The notes: a model not told the origin generated them from the letters alone. A stretch of 64,000 nucleotides of DNA from Hyphomicrobiales bacterium (GCA_021286855.1 JAJTBO010000007.1:87781-151780), one strand, 5' to 3'. Positions 45,160-55,990 are shown, numbered from the stretch's first letter. Made by a program: numbers and translations.

Positions 45160-46377
45160 TCAACCGTTGGCGCTGAGCGGAATGACGTTGTGCAACGTCT
45201 TGTCCGCCTGATCGAAGAAGCGGCGAATGTTGCGCGCCGCCTGCCTCAGCCGCTGCTCGTTCTCCACCAGCGCCAGACGGACGTATTCGTCGCCCTGCTC
45301 GCCGAAGCCGATGCCCGGCGCCACCGCCACTTCCGCCTTCTCGATCAGGAGCTTGGCGAATTCGACGCTGCCCAGATGACGGAACTTCTCCGGGATCGGC
45401 GCCCAGGCGAACATCGACGCCTTCGGCGAGGGAATCGGGAAGCCCGAGGTCGCGAACGCCTCGACCATCACGTCGCGGCGCTTGCGATAGACTTCGCGGA
45501 TCTCCTCGATGCAGGCCTCGCCGGAATTCAGCGCATGGCTCGCCGCCACCTGGATCGGCGTGTAGGCGCCGTAATCGAGATAGGACTTGACCCGCGCCAG
45601 CGCCGCGATCAGCCGCTCGTTGCCGACAGCGAAGCCCATCCGCCAGCCCGGCATCGAGAACGACTTCGACATCGAGGTGAACTCGACCGCCACGTCCATC
45701 GCGCCCGGCACCTGCAGCACCGAAGGCGGCGGGTCGTCGTCGAAGTAGATTTCGGAATAGGCCAGGTCGGAGAGCACGAAGAGCTCGTGCTTCTTCGCGA
45801 AGGCGATCACGTCCTTGTAGAAGTCGAGATCGGCGGTGACCGCCGTCGGGTTCGACGGGTAGCACAGGATGACCGCGATCGGCTTCGGGATCGAGTGGAC
45901 CACCGCCCGTTCCATCGCGCGGAAGAACTCCGGCCCCGGCTCGATCGGGATCGAACGGATGACGCCGCCGACCATCAGGAAGCCGAAGGCGTGGATCGGA
46001 TAGCTCGGATTGGGGCACAGCACCACGTCGCCCGGCGCGGTGATCGCCTGCGCCATGTTGGCGAAGCCTTCCTTCGAGCCGAGGGTGGCCACCACCTGGG
46101 TGTCGGGATTGAGCTTCACCCCGAACCGGCGCGCATAGTAGTTCGCCTGAGCGCGGCGCAGGCCGGGAATGCCCTTGGAGGCCGAATAACGGTTGGTCCG
46201 CGGCTTGCCGATCGTCTCGATCAGCTTCTCCTCGATGAACCGCGGCGTCGGCAGATCGGGGTTGCCCATGCCGAGATCGATGATGTCCGCGCCGTTCGCT
46301 CGCGCCTGCGCCTTGAGTCGGTTGACCTGTTCGAAGACGTAAACCGGCAGACGCCGGATCTTGTGGAACTCGTCCAT
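45160..46377 (-). CDS. Class I/II PLP aminotransferase (AlaC / LL-DAP aminotransferase-like)
   Basis: The 405-residue fold-type I aminotransferase has IIDLGMGNPDLPTP, TNRYSASKGIPGLRRAQ, GSKEGFANMAQA, CPNPSYPIHAFG, CYPSNPTAVT, LSDLAYSEIYFDD and the PLP lysine in FTSMSKSFSMPGWRMGF. These segments match AlaC-type alanine/glutamate-pyruvate enzymes, which databases often label LL-diaminopimelate aminotransferase; the actual substrate is open. It heads the hom-glpX-recJ group and diverges from phaC with a small lipoprotein gene between them. AGAAGGTCTGGACCC lies before the ATG. Confidence 0.88.
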   Translation of the reverse strand: MDEFHKIRRLPVYVFEQVNRLKAQARANGADIIDLGMGNPDLPTPRFIEEKLIETIGKPRTNRYSASKGIPGLRRAQANYYARRFGVKLNPDTQVVATLGSKEGFANMAQAITAPGDVVLCPNPSYPIHAFGFLMVGGVIRSIPIEPGPEFFRAMERAVVHSIPKPIAVILCYPSNPTAVTADLDFYKDVIAFAKKHELFVLSDLAYSEIYFDDDPPPSVLQVPGAMDVAVEFTSMSKSFSMPGWRMGFAVGNERLIAALARVKSYLDYGAYTPIQVAASHALNSGEACIEEIREVYRKRRDVMVEAFATSGFPIPSPKASMFAWAPIPEKFRHLGSVEFAKLLIEKAEVAVAPGIGFGEQGDEYVRLALVENEQRLRQAARNIRRFFDQADKTLHNVIPLSANG

Positions 46378-46626
46378 GGGTCCAGACCTTCTCGTCGGCG
46401 TCGTCCCGTCGGCTGCGGGGGACGAGCGCGCTCGTCACACGGCGCGGATCGCGACGACGAATCCGGCCGCGGCGTCACGCGCCCGGCCGTTTCGTTCGGC
46501 GATTCGCATCTGCCTCGCCACGACATTCGCGTCGCGCGAGGGGATCGCCTTTTAACAGATGTTCGGCGCGTTGACACCCGCCGTTCGCAGCTCTCGTCCG
46601 ATCGATCCGCCGATCACCGCCGCAGC

Positions 46627-47076
46627 TCACTGCGTCGGCGCGGCGCCCGATTCGATCAGCGTCTCGGCGTCGCGCTTCGAGCGACGGCCGAGCTCCTGCA
46701 ACTCGCCGATCACCGACGACGGCGCGGAGCCGTCCGTTCCGGCCCGCTGCCGCGCGCCCAGCGCCAGCAATTCGGCCTCGAGCTTGTCCTGGTCGGCGCT
46801 CGAACGGGCCGTTCCGGGAAGCCGGCGCGCGGTGTCGACATTGACGTTGGGATATCCGTCGACGCCGGTCGCCGCGATCGGAGCGGCCGCGATCTCGCTC
46901 GGCGCATGGACGAGCGGCGACTTCGCCGCCGGCTCCACCGTCGCGGCGTGCGGCGTGTAGACCACGGTGTCGACGCTCGAGCATCCCGTGAGGAGAGCGA
47001 ATGCCAGAACCGCCGCCGACACGGCGGTCACGGCTGGCCTTTGTGCTATGAAATTCTGCGTTGCTCGTTTCGTCAC
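46627..47076 (-). CDS. Small putative lipoprotein, unknown function
   Basis: The 149-residue protein begins with a basic N-terminus, a hydrophobic stretch and a lipobox (AFALLTGCSS, cysteine at about residue 32), so it should be a membrane-anchored lipoprotein. The remainder is Ala/Pro-rich and then helical (DQDKLEAELLALGARQRAG, SVIGELQELGRRSKRDAETL). I recognise no domain. It starts at GTG with AAGGA about ten bases upstream. It lies between the aminotransferase and phaC genes, where other rhizobia also have a small unknown gene. Confidence 0.7.
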   Translation of the reverse strand: MTKRATQNFIAQRPAVTAVSAAVLAFALLTGCSSVDTVVYTPHAATVEPAAKSPLVHAPSEIAAAPIAATGVDGYPNVNVDTARRLPGTARSSADQDKLEAELLALGARQRAGTDGSAPSSVIGELQELGRRSKRDAETLIESGAAPTQ

Positions 47077-47243
47077 GACCTGCGAGCATCCTTCGCGAGG
47101 GAGGGTCTCTCACGATCATACTCGGTCGGGTGCGATTGTCACCAGAACCGAAGGTCGCGGAGAGCCGAACGTGGTGAACGGAATTCCGACGGCCGCGCCA
47201 CGACGAGATCGAAAACGAACCGTCGGCAGGGAAAGACACGTTC

Positions 47244-49046
47244 ATGGCCGAGACCGAGCCGAACCCTCTGCTGCGCTATCTGGTGAACAATCCGGACGCT
47301 TTCGCCACCAATCTCGCCCGCGCCCTCGAACAGGCCGGCAAGGCCGCCGCGGCCTACATGAAGCCGCGCGAGACCGGTGAGACCAGCGACATCGCCGGCG
47401 AGGAGCTCGCCATCGTCACCAAGACGATCGCCCATGTCGGCGAATGGTGGCTCGCCGATCCGGCCCGCACCATCCAGGCGCAGAATCGTCTGGTCGGCGG
47501 CTGGATCGACCTGTGGTCGTCGACGATGAAGCGGATGACCGGCGAGCCGACCACGCCCGTCGCCGAACCCGATCCGCGCGACAAGCGCTTCGCCGACCCG
47601 GAGTGGAAGGACAACACGTTCTTCGACTTCCTCAAGCAGTTCTATCTGATCACCTCGCGCTGGGCCGACGACATGGTCCGCGAGGCCGACATCGACGAGA
47701 AAACCCGCACCAAGGCGGACTTCTGGGTCCGTCAGATCACAGCGGCGCTGTCGCCCTCCAACTTCCTCCTGACCAATCCGGAGCTGTTGCGCGAGACCCT
47801 CGCCTCCAACGGCGACAATCTGGTCCGCGGCATGAAGATGCTCGCCGAGGACATCGCCGCCGGCGGCGGCGACCTGAAGATCCGCCAGTCCGATCCGAAC
47901 CGCTTCAAGGTCGGCGAGAATCTGGCGATGACGCCCGGCAAGGTGATCTGGCAGAACGACGTCTGTCAGCTGATCCAATACACGCCGACGACGCCGGAAG
48001 TGCGCAAGCGGCCGCTGCTGATCGTGCCGCCGTGGATCAACAAGTTCTACATTCTCGATCTCAATCCCGAGAAGAGCTTCATCCGCTGGGCGGTGGCGCA
48101 GGGCCTCACCGTCTTCGTCATCTCCTGGGTCAACCCGGACGAGAAACAGGCGCAGAAGTCCTTCGAACACTACATGAAGGAAGGCATTCTCGAGAGCATC
48201 GACGTGATCGAGAAGGCCACCGGCGAGCGCGAGGTCGACGCCATCGGCTATTGCGTCGGCGGCACGCTGCTCTCCGTGACGCTCGCCTGGATGGCGGCGA
48301 CCGGCGACGACCGCATCAAGTCGACGACGCTCTTCACCACCCAGGTCGACTTCAAGTTCGCCGGCGAGCTGCTCGTCTTCGTCGACGAGGATCAGATCAA
48401 GGTGGTCGAATCCAAGATGGCCGAGCGCGGCTTCCTCGAGGGCCGGTCGATGGCCAACGCCTTCAACATGCTGCGCGCCAACGATCTGATCTGGCCCTAT
48501 TTCGTCAACAACTACCTGAAGGGCAAGGAACCCTTCCCCTTCGACCTGCTCTATTGGAACTCCGATTCGACCCGCATGCCGGCGGCCAACCACAGCTACT
48601 ATCTGCGCAACTGCTACCTCGAGAACAACCTCACCTCGGGCAAGATGGAGCTGGCCGGCGTCAAGCTCGATCTCTCCAAGGTGAAGATCCCGATCTACAA
48701 CCTCGCCGCCCGCGAGGACCACATCGCCCCGGCGAAATCGGTCTTCGAAGGCTCGAAGTTCTTCGGCGGCCCGGTGCAGTACGTGGTCGGCGGCTCCGGC
48801 CACATCGCCGGCGTCGTCAACCCGGCCGACAAGCCGAAGTACCAGTACTGGACCGGCGGCAAGGTCGAGGGCGCGCTCGAGGATTGGTACAAGGGCGCGA
48901 CCGAGCACCCCGGCACGTGGTGGCCGCATTGGCGCGACTGGCTGTTCTCGCTCGCGCCCGAGATGGTGCCGGCGCGCCAGCCCGGCGGCAAGAAGGTGAA
49001 GCCGATCGAGGACGCCCCCGGCTCCTACGTCCGCGCCAAGGCCTGA
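47244..49046 (+). CDS. phaC: Class I polyhydroxyalkanoate synthase PhaC
   Basis: The 600-residue alpha/beta-hydrolase polymerase has an N-terminal domain (~1-220) and a catalytic domain with lipase-like box AIGYCVGG (nucleophile C337), D492 in AAREDHIAP and H520 in GGSGHIAG, the complete catalytic triad. [13 protein letters not shown] and [10 protein letters not shown] are PhaC signatures. Length and lack of a PhaE/PhaR partner point to class I, which polymerises short-chain 3-hydroxyacyl-CoA into storage granules. There is no phaAB or phasin gene beside it. It ends at a bidirectional terminator shared with bluB. Confidence 0.95.
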   Translation: MAETEPNPLLRYLVNNPDAFATNLARALEQAGKAAAAYMKPRETGETSDIAGEELAIVTKTIAHVGEWWLADPARTIQAQNRLVGGWIDLWSSTMKRMTGEPTTPVAEPDPRDKRFADPEWKDNTFFDFLKQFYLITSRWADDMVREADIDEKTRTKADFWVRQITAALSPSNFLLTNPELLRETLASNGDNLVRGMKMLAEDIAAGGGDLKIRQSDPNRFKVGENLAMTPGKVIWQNDVCQLIQYTPTTPEVRKRPLLIVPPWINKFYILDLNPEKSFIRWAVAQGLTVFVISWVNPDEKQAQKSFEHYMKEGILESIDVIEKATGEREVDAIGYCVGGTLLSVTLAWMAATGDDRIKSTTLFTTQVDFKFAGELLVFVDEDQIKVVESKMAERGFLEGRSMANAFNMLRANDLIWPYFVNNYLKGKEPFPFDLLYWNSDSTRMPAANHSYYLRNCYLENNLTSGKMELAGVKLDLSKVKIPIYNLAAREDHIAPAKSVFEGSKFFGGPVQYVVGGSGHIAGVVNPADKPKYQYWTGGKVEGALEDWYKGATEHPGTWWPHWRDWLFSLAPEMVPARQPGGKKVKPIEDAPGSYVRAKA

Positions 49047-49070
49047 CGTTTCCTGTCAACGACGAATCGC

Positions 49071-49103
49071 GACGCCGAGATCCACCCGGATCTCGGCGTC
49101 TCC
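49071..49103. terminator. Terminator between phaC and bluB
   Basis: GACGCCGAGATCC and GGATCTCGGCGTC are perfect 13-base arms around an ACCC loop, with a T-rich but interrupted tail (TCCGTCTT). It lies 24 bases after phaC and five before the bluB stop on the other strand. Confidence 0.8.
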
Positions 49104-49107
49104 GTCT

Positions 49108-50100
<993 letters not shown>

Positions 50101-50139
50101 CTCCCTCGATGCCATGGCCGACGCGGCGAGGAAAGCGCG

Positions 50140-50180
50140 GAATGCGAAGAACCCGCCCGGATCGCTCCGGACGGGCTCGG
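50140..50180 (-). terminator. Terminator of dctA
   Basis: AGCCCGTCCGGA and TCCGGGCGGGT pair with one mismatch around a GCGA loop on the minus strand, followed by TCTTCGCATT. It lies 25 bases beyond the dctA stop and ends the dctA transcript before the riboswitch. Confidence 0.75.
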
Positions 50181-50201
50181 TTTCGCACGATCCTCGAGGC
50201 C

Positions 50202-51545
50202 TCACTCGGCGGCGACCTTCGCCTCCACCACGCCGGGCGCCGCAACCGGCTTCTTGGAGAGCGCCGCGGCGAGCTTGTCGCGGTCGAGTTCGCCCTCCCA
50301 CCACGCGATCACCACGGTGGCCACGCCGTTGCCGACGAGATTGGTCAGAGCGCGGCATTCCGACATGAACTTGTCGATGCCGAGCACGATCGCCATGCCC
50401 GGGACGAGGCGCGGATCGACCACCGCCAGCGTCGCGGCCAGCGTCACGAAGCCGGCGCCGGTGACGCCCGAAGCGCCCTTCGAGGTCAGCATGGCGACGA
50501 TCAAGATGGTGATCTGCTGCTGGAAGGAGAGGTCGAAGCCGAGCGCCTGGCCGATGAACAGCGTGGCGAGCGTCATGTAGATGTTGGTGCCGTCGAGGTT
50601 GAACGAATAACCCGTCGGCACCACGAGGCCGACCACCGGCTTCGAACACCCCGCCGCCTGGAGCTTCGCCATCAGCTGCGGCAGCGCCGATTCCGACGAC
50701 GAGGTGCCGAGCACGACCAGCAACTCGTCCTTGATGTAGGCGAGGAAGCGGACGATCGAGAAGCCGGCGACCTTGGCGATGGCGCCGAGCACGACGAAGA
50801 CGAACAGCGCCGCGGTCGCATAGAAGGTGGCGATCAGGCCGGCGAGATTGCCGAGCGCCTGCGGCCCGAACTTGCCGATCGTATAGGCCATCGCGCCGAA
50901 CGCGCCGATCGGAGCGGCCTTCATCACGATGCCGATCACGCCGAACACGCCGAGCGCGATGTCGTCGATCAGGGTGCGCACCGGCTTGCCCTTCTCGCCG
51001 AGCGCCATCAGCGCGAAGCCGAACAGGATCGAGAAGAGGAGCACCTGAAGCACGTCGCCGTTGGCGAAGGCGCCGACGACGCTGTCCGGGATGATGTGCA
51101 GCACGAAGTCGACCGACTTGATCTGCTTCTCCGGCGCCATGTACTGGGCGACCGCCGCCGCGTTGGCCTGCCCCTGGAAGCCGTGCCCGGGCGCCACGAT
51201 GTTGCCGACCAGAAGGCCGATGGCGAGCGCGAAGGTCGAGACGATCTCGAAATAGATCAGCGCCTTGACGCCGACCCGGCCGACCTTCTTGGCGTCGTCG
51301 ATGTGCGCGATGCCCGACACCACCGTGCAGAAGATGATCGGCGCGATCACCATCTTGATCAGCTTGATGAAGCCGTCGCCCATCGCCTTGACCCACGGAT
51401 CGGTGGCGAAATGCGGGAACATCCAGCCGACCACCGCGCCCAGCACGATGGCGATCAGCACCTGGACGTAGAGGATCTGGTGCCAGCTCTTCTTCACCTC
51501 GGCCGGCATCTCCGGCAGGACATGGTCGGGCATGTGGACGTGCAT
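50202..51545 (-). CDS. dctA: C4-dicarboxylate/cation symporter DctA
   Basis: The 447-residue carrier is of the DAACS (glutamate transporter) fold: eight helices with the substrate loops (HP1: [20 protein letters not shown]-like [11 protein letters not shown] in helix 7; [12 protein letters not shown] in HP2). The signature stretches [12 protein letters not shown] and SSSESALP mark DctA, which imports succinate, malate and fumarate with Na+ or H+. GGGGAG precedes the ATG. The dctBD sensor-regulator pair, often divergent from dctA in rhizobia, is not here; the upstream region instead borders argC. Confidence 0.93.
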   Translation of the reverse strand: MHVHMPDHVLPEMPAEVKKSWHQILYVQVLIAIVLGAVVGWMFPHFATDPWVKAMGDGFIKLIKMVIAPIIFCTVVSGIAHIDDAKKVGRVGVKALIYFEIVSTFALAIGLLVGNIVAPGHGFQGQANAAAVAQYMAPEKQIKSVDFVLHIIPDSVVGAFANGDVLQVLLFSILFGFALMALGEKGKPVRTLIDDIALGVFGVIGIVMKAAPIGAFGAMAYTIGKFGPQALGNLAGLIATFYATAALFVFVVLGAIAKVAGFSIVRFLAYIKDELLVVLGTSSSESALPQLMAKLQAAGCSKPVVGLVVPTGYSFNLDGTNIYMTLATLFIGQALGFDLSFQQQITILIVAMLTSKGASGVTGAGFVTLAATLAVVDPRLVPGMAIVLGIDKFMSECRALTNLVGNGVATVVIAWWEGELDRDKLAAALSKKPVAAPGVVEAKVAAE

Positions 51546-51676
51546 GGACGTGTCTCCCCCTGCGCTCGGAACCTCCGTTCCGAGCCGCGTCTCGCGATCT
51601 TCGATGTCGATGACGCATGCATCCGGGGAAGGTCTTCCCCGCGCCGGCGTTGGAGACGTTCCGCTAAGACATGAGG

Positions 51677-51705
51677 CCGCAATGCGGCAATTGCGGTTTT
51701 CCGCA
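51677..51705. promoter_or_regulatory. Inverted-repeat operator candidate upstream of dctA (proximal)
   Basis: TGCGG-TTTT-CCGCA at 51692-51705 is a perfect dyad, and an overlapping dyad CCGCA-A-TGCGG lies at 51677-51687. They share the TGCGG half-site with the distal dyad about 79 bases away. Spacing and symmetry fit a dimeric activator such as DctD. Confidence 0.5.
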
Positions 51706-51770
51706 GACGCCGCTCTCGATTGCGCCGAGATCGTTGTTTTTCAAGATCTTGGCCGATTCGGATCGGCCCC

Positions 51771-51784
51771 TGTGGTTTTCCACA
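51771..51784. promoter_or_regulatory. Inverted-repeat operator candidate upstream of dctA (distal)
   Basis: TGTGG-TTTT-CCACA is a perfect 14-base dyad with the same centre (TTTT) and one changed base per half-site relative to the proximal repeat. It lies 226 bases before the dctA start. Confidence 0.5.
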
Positions 51785-51885
51785 TGCGGAGAGTTGCGTA
51801 GCGCGCCCGCGAAGCCGTTTCGCTCGAGCGAAACGAAGCGGGGCGGCAGAAGGCCGCCCCGCGTCTCGAAGCCTCCGCCCGCCGC

Positions 51886-52929
51886 TCAGGGGAACATGCC
51901 GACCGCCTCGATGCCCAGCGCCTCGTCCCAGCCCATCATCACGTTCATGTTCTGGATCGCCTGGCCGGAGGCCCCCTTCACCAGATTGTCGATGACGCAC
52001 ATGACGATCGCCCGGCCCGGCCGGCGGTCCTTGAAGACCGAGATGTAGGCGCGGTTGGAGCCGCGCACGTGGCGGGTCTGCGGCACGACGCCGAACGGCA
52101 ACACCTTCACGAAGGTCTCGCCGGCGAAGCGCTTCTCCAGGATCTCGAAGAGCGACTGCGGCGTCGCCTCACCGACGCATTTGACGTAGACGGTCGCCAG
52201 CATGCCCCGGTTCATCGGCACGAGATGCGGCGTGAAGGCGGCGACGACCTGCCGGCCGGCGGCGCGCGAGAAGCCCTCCTCGAGCTCGGCCATGTGGCGA
52301 TGGTGGCCGACGCCATAGGCGTGGAACCCTTCCGAGACCTCGGTGAAGAGGTTCGCCTCCTTGGCCGAACGCCCGGCGCCGGAGACCCCCGACTTGGCGT
52401 CGATGACGATCTCGTCCGGATCGATCGCGCCCGCCTCGAGCAGCGGAATCACCGGCAGTTGGCTACAGGTCGTGTAGCAGCCCGGATTGGCGACGAGCCG
52501 CGCCGCGGCGACCTTCTCGCGCGCGAATTCGGTGATGCCGTAGACGGCCTCCGCCTGCAGCTCCAGCGCCTGATGGGCATGGCCGTACCAATATTCGTAG
52601 GCCGCCGGGTCGGAGAGACGGAAGTCGGCGGAGAGATCGACGATCTTGATCCGCTTCGGCACCGTCTTCAGCACTTCCTGGGTGGTCGCGTGCGGCAGCG
52701 CGCAGAAGACCAGATCGACCTTCTCCCAATCCACCTCGGCGATGGTGATCAGCCGCGGCAGATCGCAGCCGACGAACTGCGGGAAGGCCTCCGCCATCGT
52801 CGACCCCGCCTTTCGGTCCGCCGTGAGCGCGGCGATGCGCACCTTCGGATGATTGAGCAGAAAGCGCAGCAGTTCCGCTCCGGTGTAGCCGGAAGCCCCG
52901 AGAATGGCGACGTCGATGATGTCGGACAT
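51886..52929 (-). CDS. argC: N-acetyl-gamma-glutamyl-phosphate reductase ArgC
   Basis: The 347-residue enzyme has an N-terminal NADP fold (VAILGASGYTGAELLRFL), the phosphate-substrate region ALPHATTQEV, the catalytic cysteine in VANPGCYTT and the SGVSGAGRSAKEAN and H-containing GVGHHRHMAELE segments of type 1 ArgC. It makes N-acetylglutamate semialdehyde in arginine synthesis. GAGGATCGAGATCCC precedes the ATG at 52929; the frame is open upstream but carries no ArgC-like residues. A promoter region of 186 bases separates it from the divergent patatin-like gene. Confidence 0.95.
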   Translation of the reverse strand: MSDIIDVAILGASGYTGAELLRFLLNHPKVRIAALTADRKAGSTMAEAFPQFVGCDLPRLITIAEVDWEKVDLVFCALPHATTQEVLKTVPKRIKIVDLSADFRLSDPAAYEYWYGHAHQALELQAEAVYGITEFAREKVAAARLVANPGCYTTCSQLPVIPLLEAGAIDPDEIVIDAKSGVSGAGRSAKEANLFTEVSEGFHAYGVGHHRHMAELEEGFSRAAGRQVVAAFTPHLVPMNRGMLATVYVKCVGEATPQSLFEILEKRFAGETFVKVLPFGVVPQTRHVRGSNRAYISVFKDRRPGRAIVMCVIDNLVKGASGQAIQNMNVMMGWDEALGIEAVGMFP

Positions 52930-53115
52930 GGGATCTCGATCCTCGGATGGAGAAGGAGCCGACGGTATGACGGATTTCGGCGACGAGGGGAAGACGTCGC
53001 CGCGACCTCTTCGCACGCGCAAAGAGTGCGCCGCCGCGCGACATTTTCCTTCGGTCGGCCTATCATGTCGCCCCGTCCGCAGGGCGGACCGCCCTTCGGT
53101 CGAGGGGAGGTCGAC

Positions 53116-54339
53116 ATGAGCGACAAGCAAGAGATCTTCAGGTTCGCGACCGCATCGGAAACCGAGGCGGCGATCGATTTCGACTGGAGCGGACATCCCG
53201 TCGAGGAGGGCGTCGGCATCGCGCTCTCCGGCGGCGGCTACCGCGCCATGCTCTTCCACGTCGGGGCGCTGATCCGCCTCAACGAATTGGGGCTCCTCGC
53301 CGGAGCTCGCCGCATCGCCTCCGTCTCCGGCGGTTCGATCGCCGCCGGCCTGCTCGCCGCCGATTGGCGCGGCTATGGCCAACCGAAGGACGGCGTCCTG
53401 CCTCATCTCGCCGAGAGCCTGGCGGCGCGCGCGATCGCGCTGTCCAAGGCTTCGATCGACGTCGGCGCGGTGCTCGCCGGCTGGCTCCCCTTCGTCACCG
53501 CCGCCGGCGCTCTGGCGAAGAGCTGGGACGACCTGATCTTCAAGGGCCGCACCCTGCAGAACCTGCCCGACGACGCGCCGACCTTCGTCTTCTGCGCCAC
53601 CAATCTGGCGACCGGCGCGATGTGGCGCTTCACCAAGGCCTATGCCGGCGATTGGCTGGTCGGCCGCATCCGCGATCCGCAGTTCCCGCTCGCCACGGCG
53701 GTGGCGGCGTCCTCGGCCTTCCCGCCGGTGCTCTCGCCGCTCGAACTCGACGTCGGCCGCTGCGTCATCGAGGATTGGCCGGAGACCGGGACCAAACGCC
53801 CCTTCGATCCCGCTCCCTTCCGCAAGAAGATCCTGCTGACCGACGGCGGCGTCTACGACAACCACGGCCTGGAGCCGATCGTGAAGCGGTATGCGACGCT
53901 GTTCGTCTCCGACGCCGGCGCGCCCTTCGAGCGCACGCCCGAGGTCCACACCGACCTCGTCAACCAGCCGCTCCGGGTCTTCGCCATCGCCGACGGCCAA
54001 TCCCGCTCCCTGCGCCGCCGCGACCTGATCGATCGCTTCGCGCGTGGCCGCAAGGCGGCGAAGAACGGCGTCCTCGCCGCCGAGGAGCTCCGGGATGGCG
54101 CGCGCCTCGGCGCCTATTGGGCGATCGACACCGATCCGAGGAAGCTCCCGGCCCCGAACGCGATCGACATCCCCGACGACGAGGTCCGCCGCCTCGCCGC
54201 CGTGCGCACCATGCTCTCCGATCCGGGCGAGGCGACCGCCCGCGCCCTGATCGATTGGGGCTACGCCATCGCCGACCGCTCGCTGAGGATCAACTACGTC
54301 GGCGCCTTGCCGAACGTGCCGGCGAAACGCCCGACGTGA
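53116..54339 (+). CDS. Patatin-like phospholipase
   Basis: The 407-residue acyl hydrolase has the oxyanion-hole glycines in GIALSGGGYRAMLFHVGAL (~residues 35-55), the nucleophile in ASVSGGSIAAGLLA (Ser in G-G-S-I, about residue 77) and the catalytic aspartate in LLTDGGVYDNHGLEPI (~residue 242). The Ser-Asp dyad is therefore complete. There is no signal peptide, suggesting cytosolic or inner-leaflet action on phospholipid or thioester substrates. GGGGAGGTCGAC precedes the ATG. It is monocistronic, with a RIME1-like repeat beginning 13 bases after the stop. Confidence 0.88.
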   Translation: MSDKQEIFRFATASETEAAIDFDWSGHPVEEGVGIALSGGGYRAMLFHVGALIRLNELGLLAGARRIASVSGGSIAAGLLAADWRGYGQPKDGVLPHLAESLAARAIALSKASIDVGAVLAGWLPFVTAAGALAKSWDDLIFKGRTLQNLPDDAPTFVFCATNLATGAMWRFTKAYAGDWLVGRIRDPQFPLATAVAASSAFPPVLSPLELDVGRCVIEDWPETGTKRPFDPAPFRKKILLTDGGVYDNHGLEPIVKRYATLFVSDAGAPFERTPEVHTDLVNQPLRVFAIADGQSRSLRRRDLIDRFARGRKAAKNGVLAAEELRDGARLGAYWAIDTDPRKLPAPNAIDIPDDEVRRLAAVRTMLSDPGEATARALIDWGYAIADRSLRINYVGALPNVPAKRPT

Positions 54340-54351
54340 GCATCCGCCCTT

Positions 54352-54420
54352 CCCTTCTCCCCTCGCGCCTTCCTTCTCCCCTCGCGGGAGAAGGTGGCCC
54401 GAAGGGCCGGATGAGGGGGC
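54352..54420. repeat. RIME1-like palindromic repeat
   Basis: Palindrome I is CCTTCTCCC-CTCGC-GGGAGAAGG (54372-54394) and palindrome II is GGCCC-GAA-GGGCC (54396-54408), followed by GGATGAGGGGGC, the layout of the RIME1 intergenic element of rhizobia. The left arm of palindrome I is partly duplicated just before it (54352-54367). It lies between the patatin-like gene and speB and could end both transcripts. Confidence 0.85.
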
Positions 54421-54487
54421 GGCCGTCGCCGCGACCCTCGACGATCCGAGGCCCGAAAACGCCCGTCGTAAGGGAATTGGCGCGACC

Positions 54488-55474
54488 TCACCGGCCGCGC
54501 CGTTTCTCCGCCTCGAGCCCGAGCCAGGTCTGCGCGACCGCGGCCGCCGCGATCGCGGTGACGTCGGCGTGGTCGTAAGGAGGAGCCACCTCGACTACGT
54601 CGCCGCCGACGAAGTCGATCCGGCCGAGAACCCTGAGGATCGCCAGCGCCTCGCGGCTCGTCAGCCCGCCGGCGACGGGCGTCCCCGTCCCCGGCGCGAA
54701 GGCCGGATCGAGACAATCGATGTCGAAGGTCAGATAGGCCTTGGCGTCGCCGACCCGGGCCCAGATCCTGTCGACGACGTCGCGAATGCCCTTGGTCTCG
54801 AGCTCCCAGCCCCAGACGATCTCGAGCCCGCAGTCGCGCGGCGCATGCGTCCGGATGCCGATCTGGATCGAGCGAGAGGCGTCGATCACCCCGGCCTCGA
54901 CGCCGCGCCGCACGAAGGCCCCGTGGTCGGTCCAATGCCCCGGCCCGGCCGCCCCTTCGTCGCCCCAGGTGTCCTGATGGGCGTCGAAATGGACGATGGC
55001 GAGCGGCCCGTATTTTTCTGCGTGGGCGACGAGCAGCGGATAGGTCACCGAATGATCGCCGCCGAGGGAGAACAGCTTCACCCCCGCCGAAATCACCTCT
55101 GCCGCCTGCGCATGGACGCAGTCGAGCGCCTCCCAGGGCTTGGTGTAGTCCCACGACACGTCGCCGCGATCGACCACGGTCAGAACCTCGAACGGGTCCT
55201 GATGGAACGGATACTGCGGATCGCCGTCGAGGATCGCCGAGGCGCGACGGATCGCCTGCGGCCCGAACCGCGCGCCGGTTCGGTTGGAGACCGCCGCATC
55301 GAAGGGAATGCCGAGAATGGCGACGTCGACCCCTTCGAGCTCGCGCGAATAGCGCCGCCGCATGAAGGACAGCGCCCCGCCATAGGTCGGCTCCGCCGCC
55401 CCGCCCGAGAGCGGGCCGAAGACGGCGTTGTCGGTCGGACGGGGGCGCAGCGGATCGCCGGTGCCTTGGGCCAT
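54488..55474 (-). CDS. speB: Agmatinase (ureohydrolase family)
   Basis: The 328-residue metallohydrolase has the binuclear manganese motifs SLGGDHSVTYP, VHFDAHQDTWGDE and YLTFDIDCLDPAFAPGTGTPVAGGLT, all with the usual His/Asp ligands. It hydrolyses agmatine to putrescine and urea, a link to the urea uptake genes in the same window. A guanidinopropionase or similar specificity cannot be excluded. CCGGAGACCGAC precedes the ATG. It converges on the patatin-like gene and diverges from the SH3 gene. Confidence 0.87.
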   Translation of the reverse strand: MAQGTGDPLRPRPTDNAVFGPLSGGAAEPTYGGALSFMRRRYSRELEGVDVAILGIPFDAAVSNRTGARFGPQAIRRASAILDGDPQYPFHQDPFEVLTVVDRGDVSWDYTKPWEALDCVHAQAAEVISAGVKLFSLGGDHSVTYPLLVAHAEKYGPLAIVHFDAHQDTWGDEGAAGPGHWTDHGAFVRRGVEAGVIDASRSIQIGIRTHAPRDCGLEIVWGWELETKGIRDVVDRIWARVGDAKAYLTFDIDCLDPAFAPGTGTPVAGGLTSREALAILRVLGRIDFVGGDVVEVAPPYDHADVTAIAAAAVAQTWLGLEAEKRRGR

Positions 55475-55641
55475 GTCGGTCTCCGGTTTGACGGTCGAGG
55501 CTCGTCCCGACGATAGCGGGAACCGCGACGAAGGGAAGCGCCCGACGATCGACCGGCTGGACGGCGCAGGGGCGCGCCCGTTACCCTTCCTTCATCCCGA
55601 TCGCCGCGCCGGCCGACAAGGCGCTCCTCGGAGGCCGTCCC

Positions 55642-55941
55642 ATGAGGTTCCTCGCCGCTCCCCTCTTCGCCGCCGCGCTCTTCGCCGCCGCCCCGACCGC
55701 CGCCTTCGCCGAAGACGGCAGCCATTGCGTCGTCGCCGATCCGACCGGCACCCAGCTCAACGTGCGCGAGAGCCCGAACGGCCGCATCGTCGGCTCGATC
55801 GCCAACGGCGTCTGGGTGTGGGTGCGAACACGCGCCGAGGTCAGGGGCAAGACCTGGGCCTACATCCACGATTCCGACATGGTCGCCCACATCGGCGACC
55901 CGCTCGGCTGGGTCTTCGACGCCTATCTGAAGTGCATGTGA
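55642..55941 (+). CDS. Secreted SH3-domain protein
   Basis: The 99-residue protein has a signal peptide (FLAAPLFAAALFAAAPTAAFAED) and one bacterial SH3-like domain (GTQLNVRESPNGRIVGSIANGVWVWVRTRAEVRGKTWAYI). Such domains bind peptidoglycan or other envelope components. Cysteines near both ends (HCVV and the penultimate CM) may form a disulfide. There are no neighbours on the same strand; it converges with rpsI across a hairpin. Confidence 0.82.
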   Translation: MRFLAAPLFAAALFAAAPTAAFAEDGSHCVVADPTGTQLNVRESPNGRIVGSIANGVWVWVRTRAEVRGKTWAYIHDSDMVAHIGDPLGWVFDAYLKCM

Positions 55942-55990
55942 GGCCGCGAGCGGCGGCCGGTCGACCGGCGTTCGCTCCGCCGCAACGAAG

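Larger units (their letters stand above)
51546..51885. other. dctA upstream region with inverted repeats
   Basis: The 340-base gap between dctA and argC (both minus) contains no gene. It holds two 14-base inverted repeats and a third overlapping dyad, listed separately, and in its argC-proximal part a GC-rich hairpin (GGGGCGGC / GCCGCCCC at about 51840-51862) that can terminate argC. I could not find a clear -24/-12 (sigma-54) element. Confidence 0.6.

Noticed and set aside
44581..47286. Long plus-strand open frame of about 900 codons
   Set aside because: It is antisense to hom, the aminotransferase and the lipoprotein gene, and its residues are arginine/histidine-rich low complexity; a GC-content artefact.
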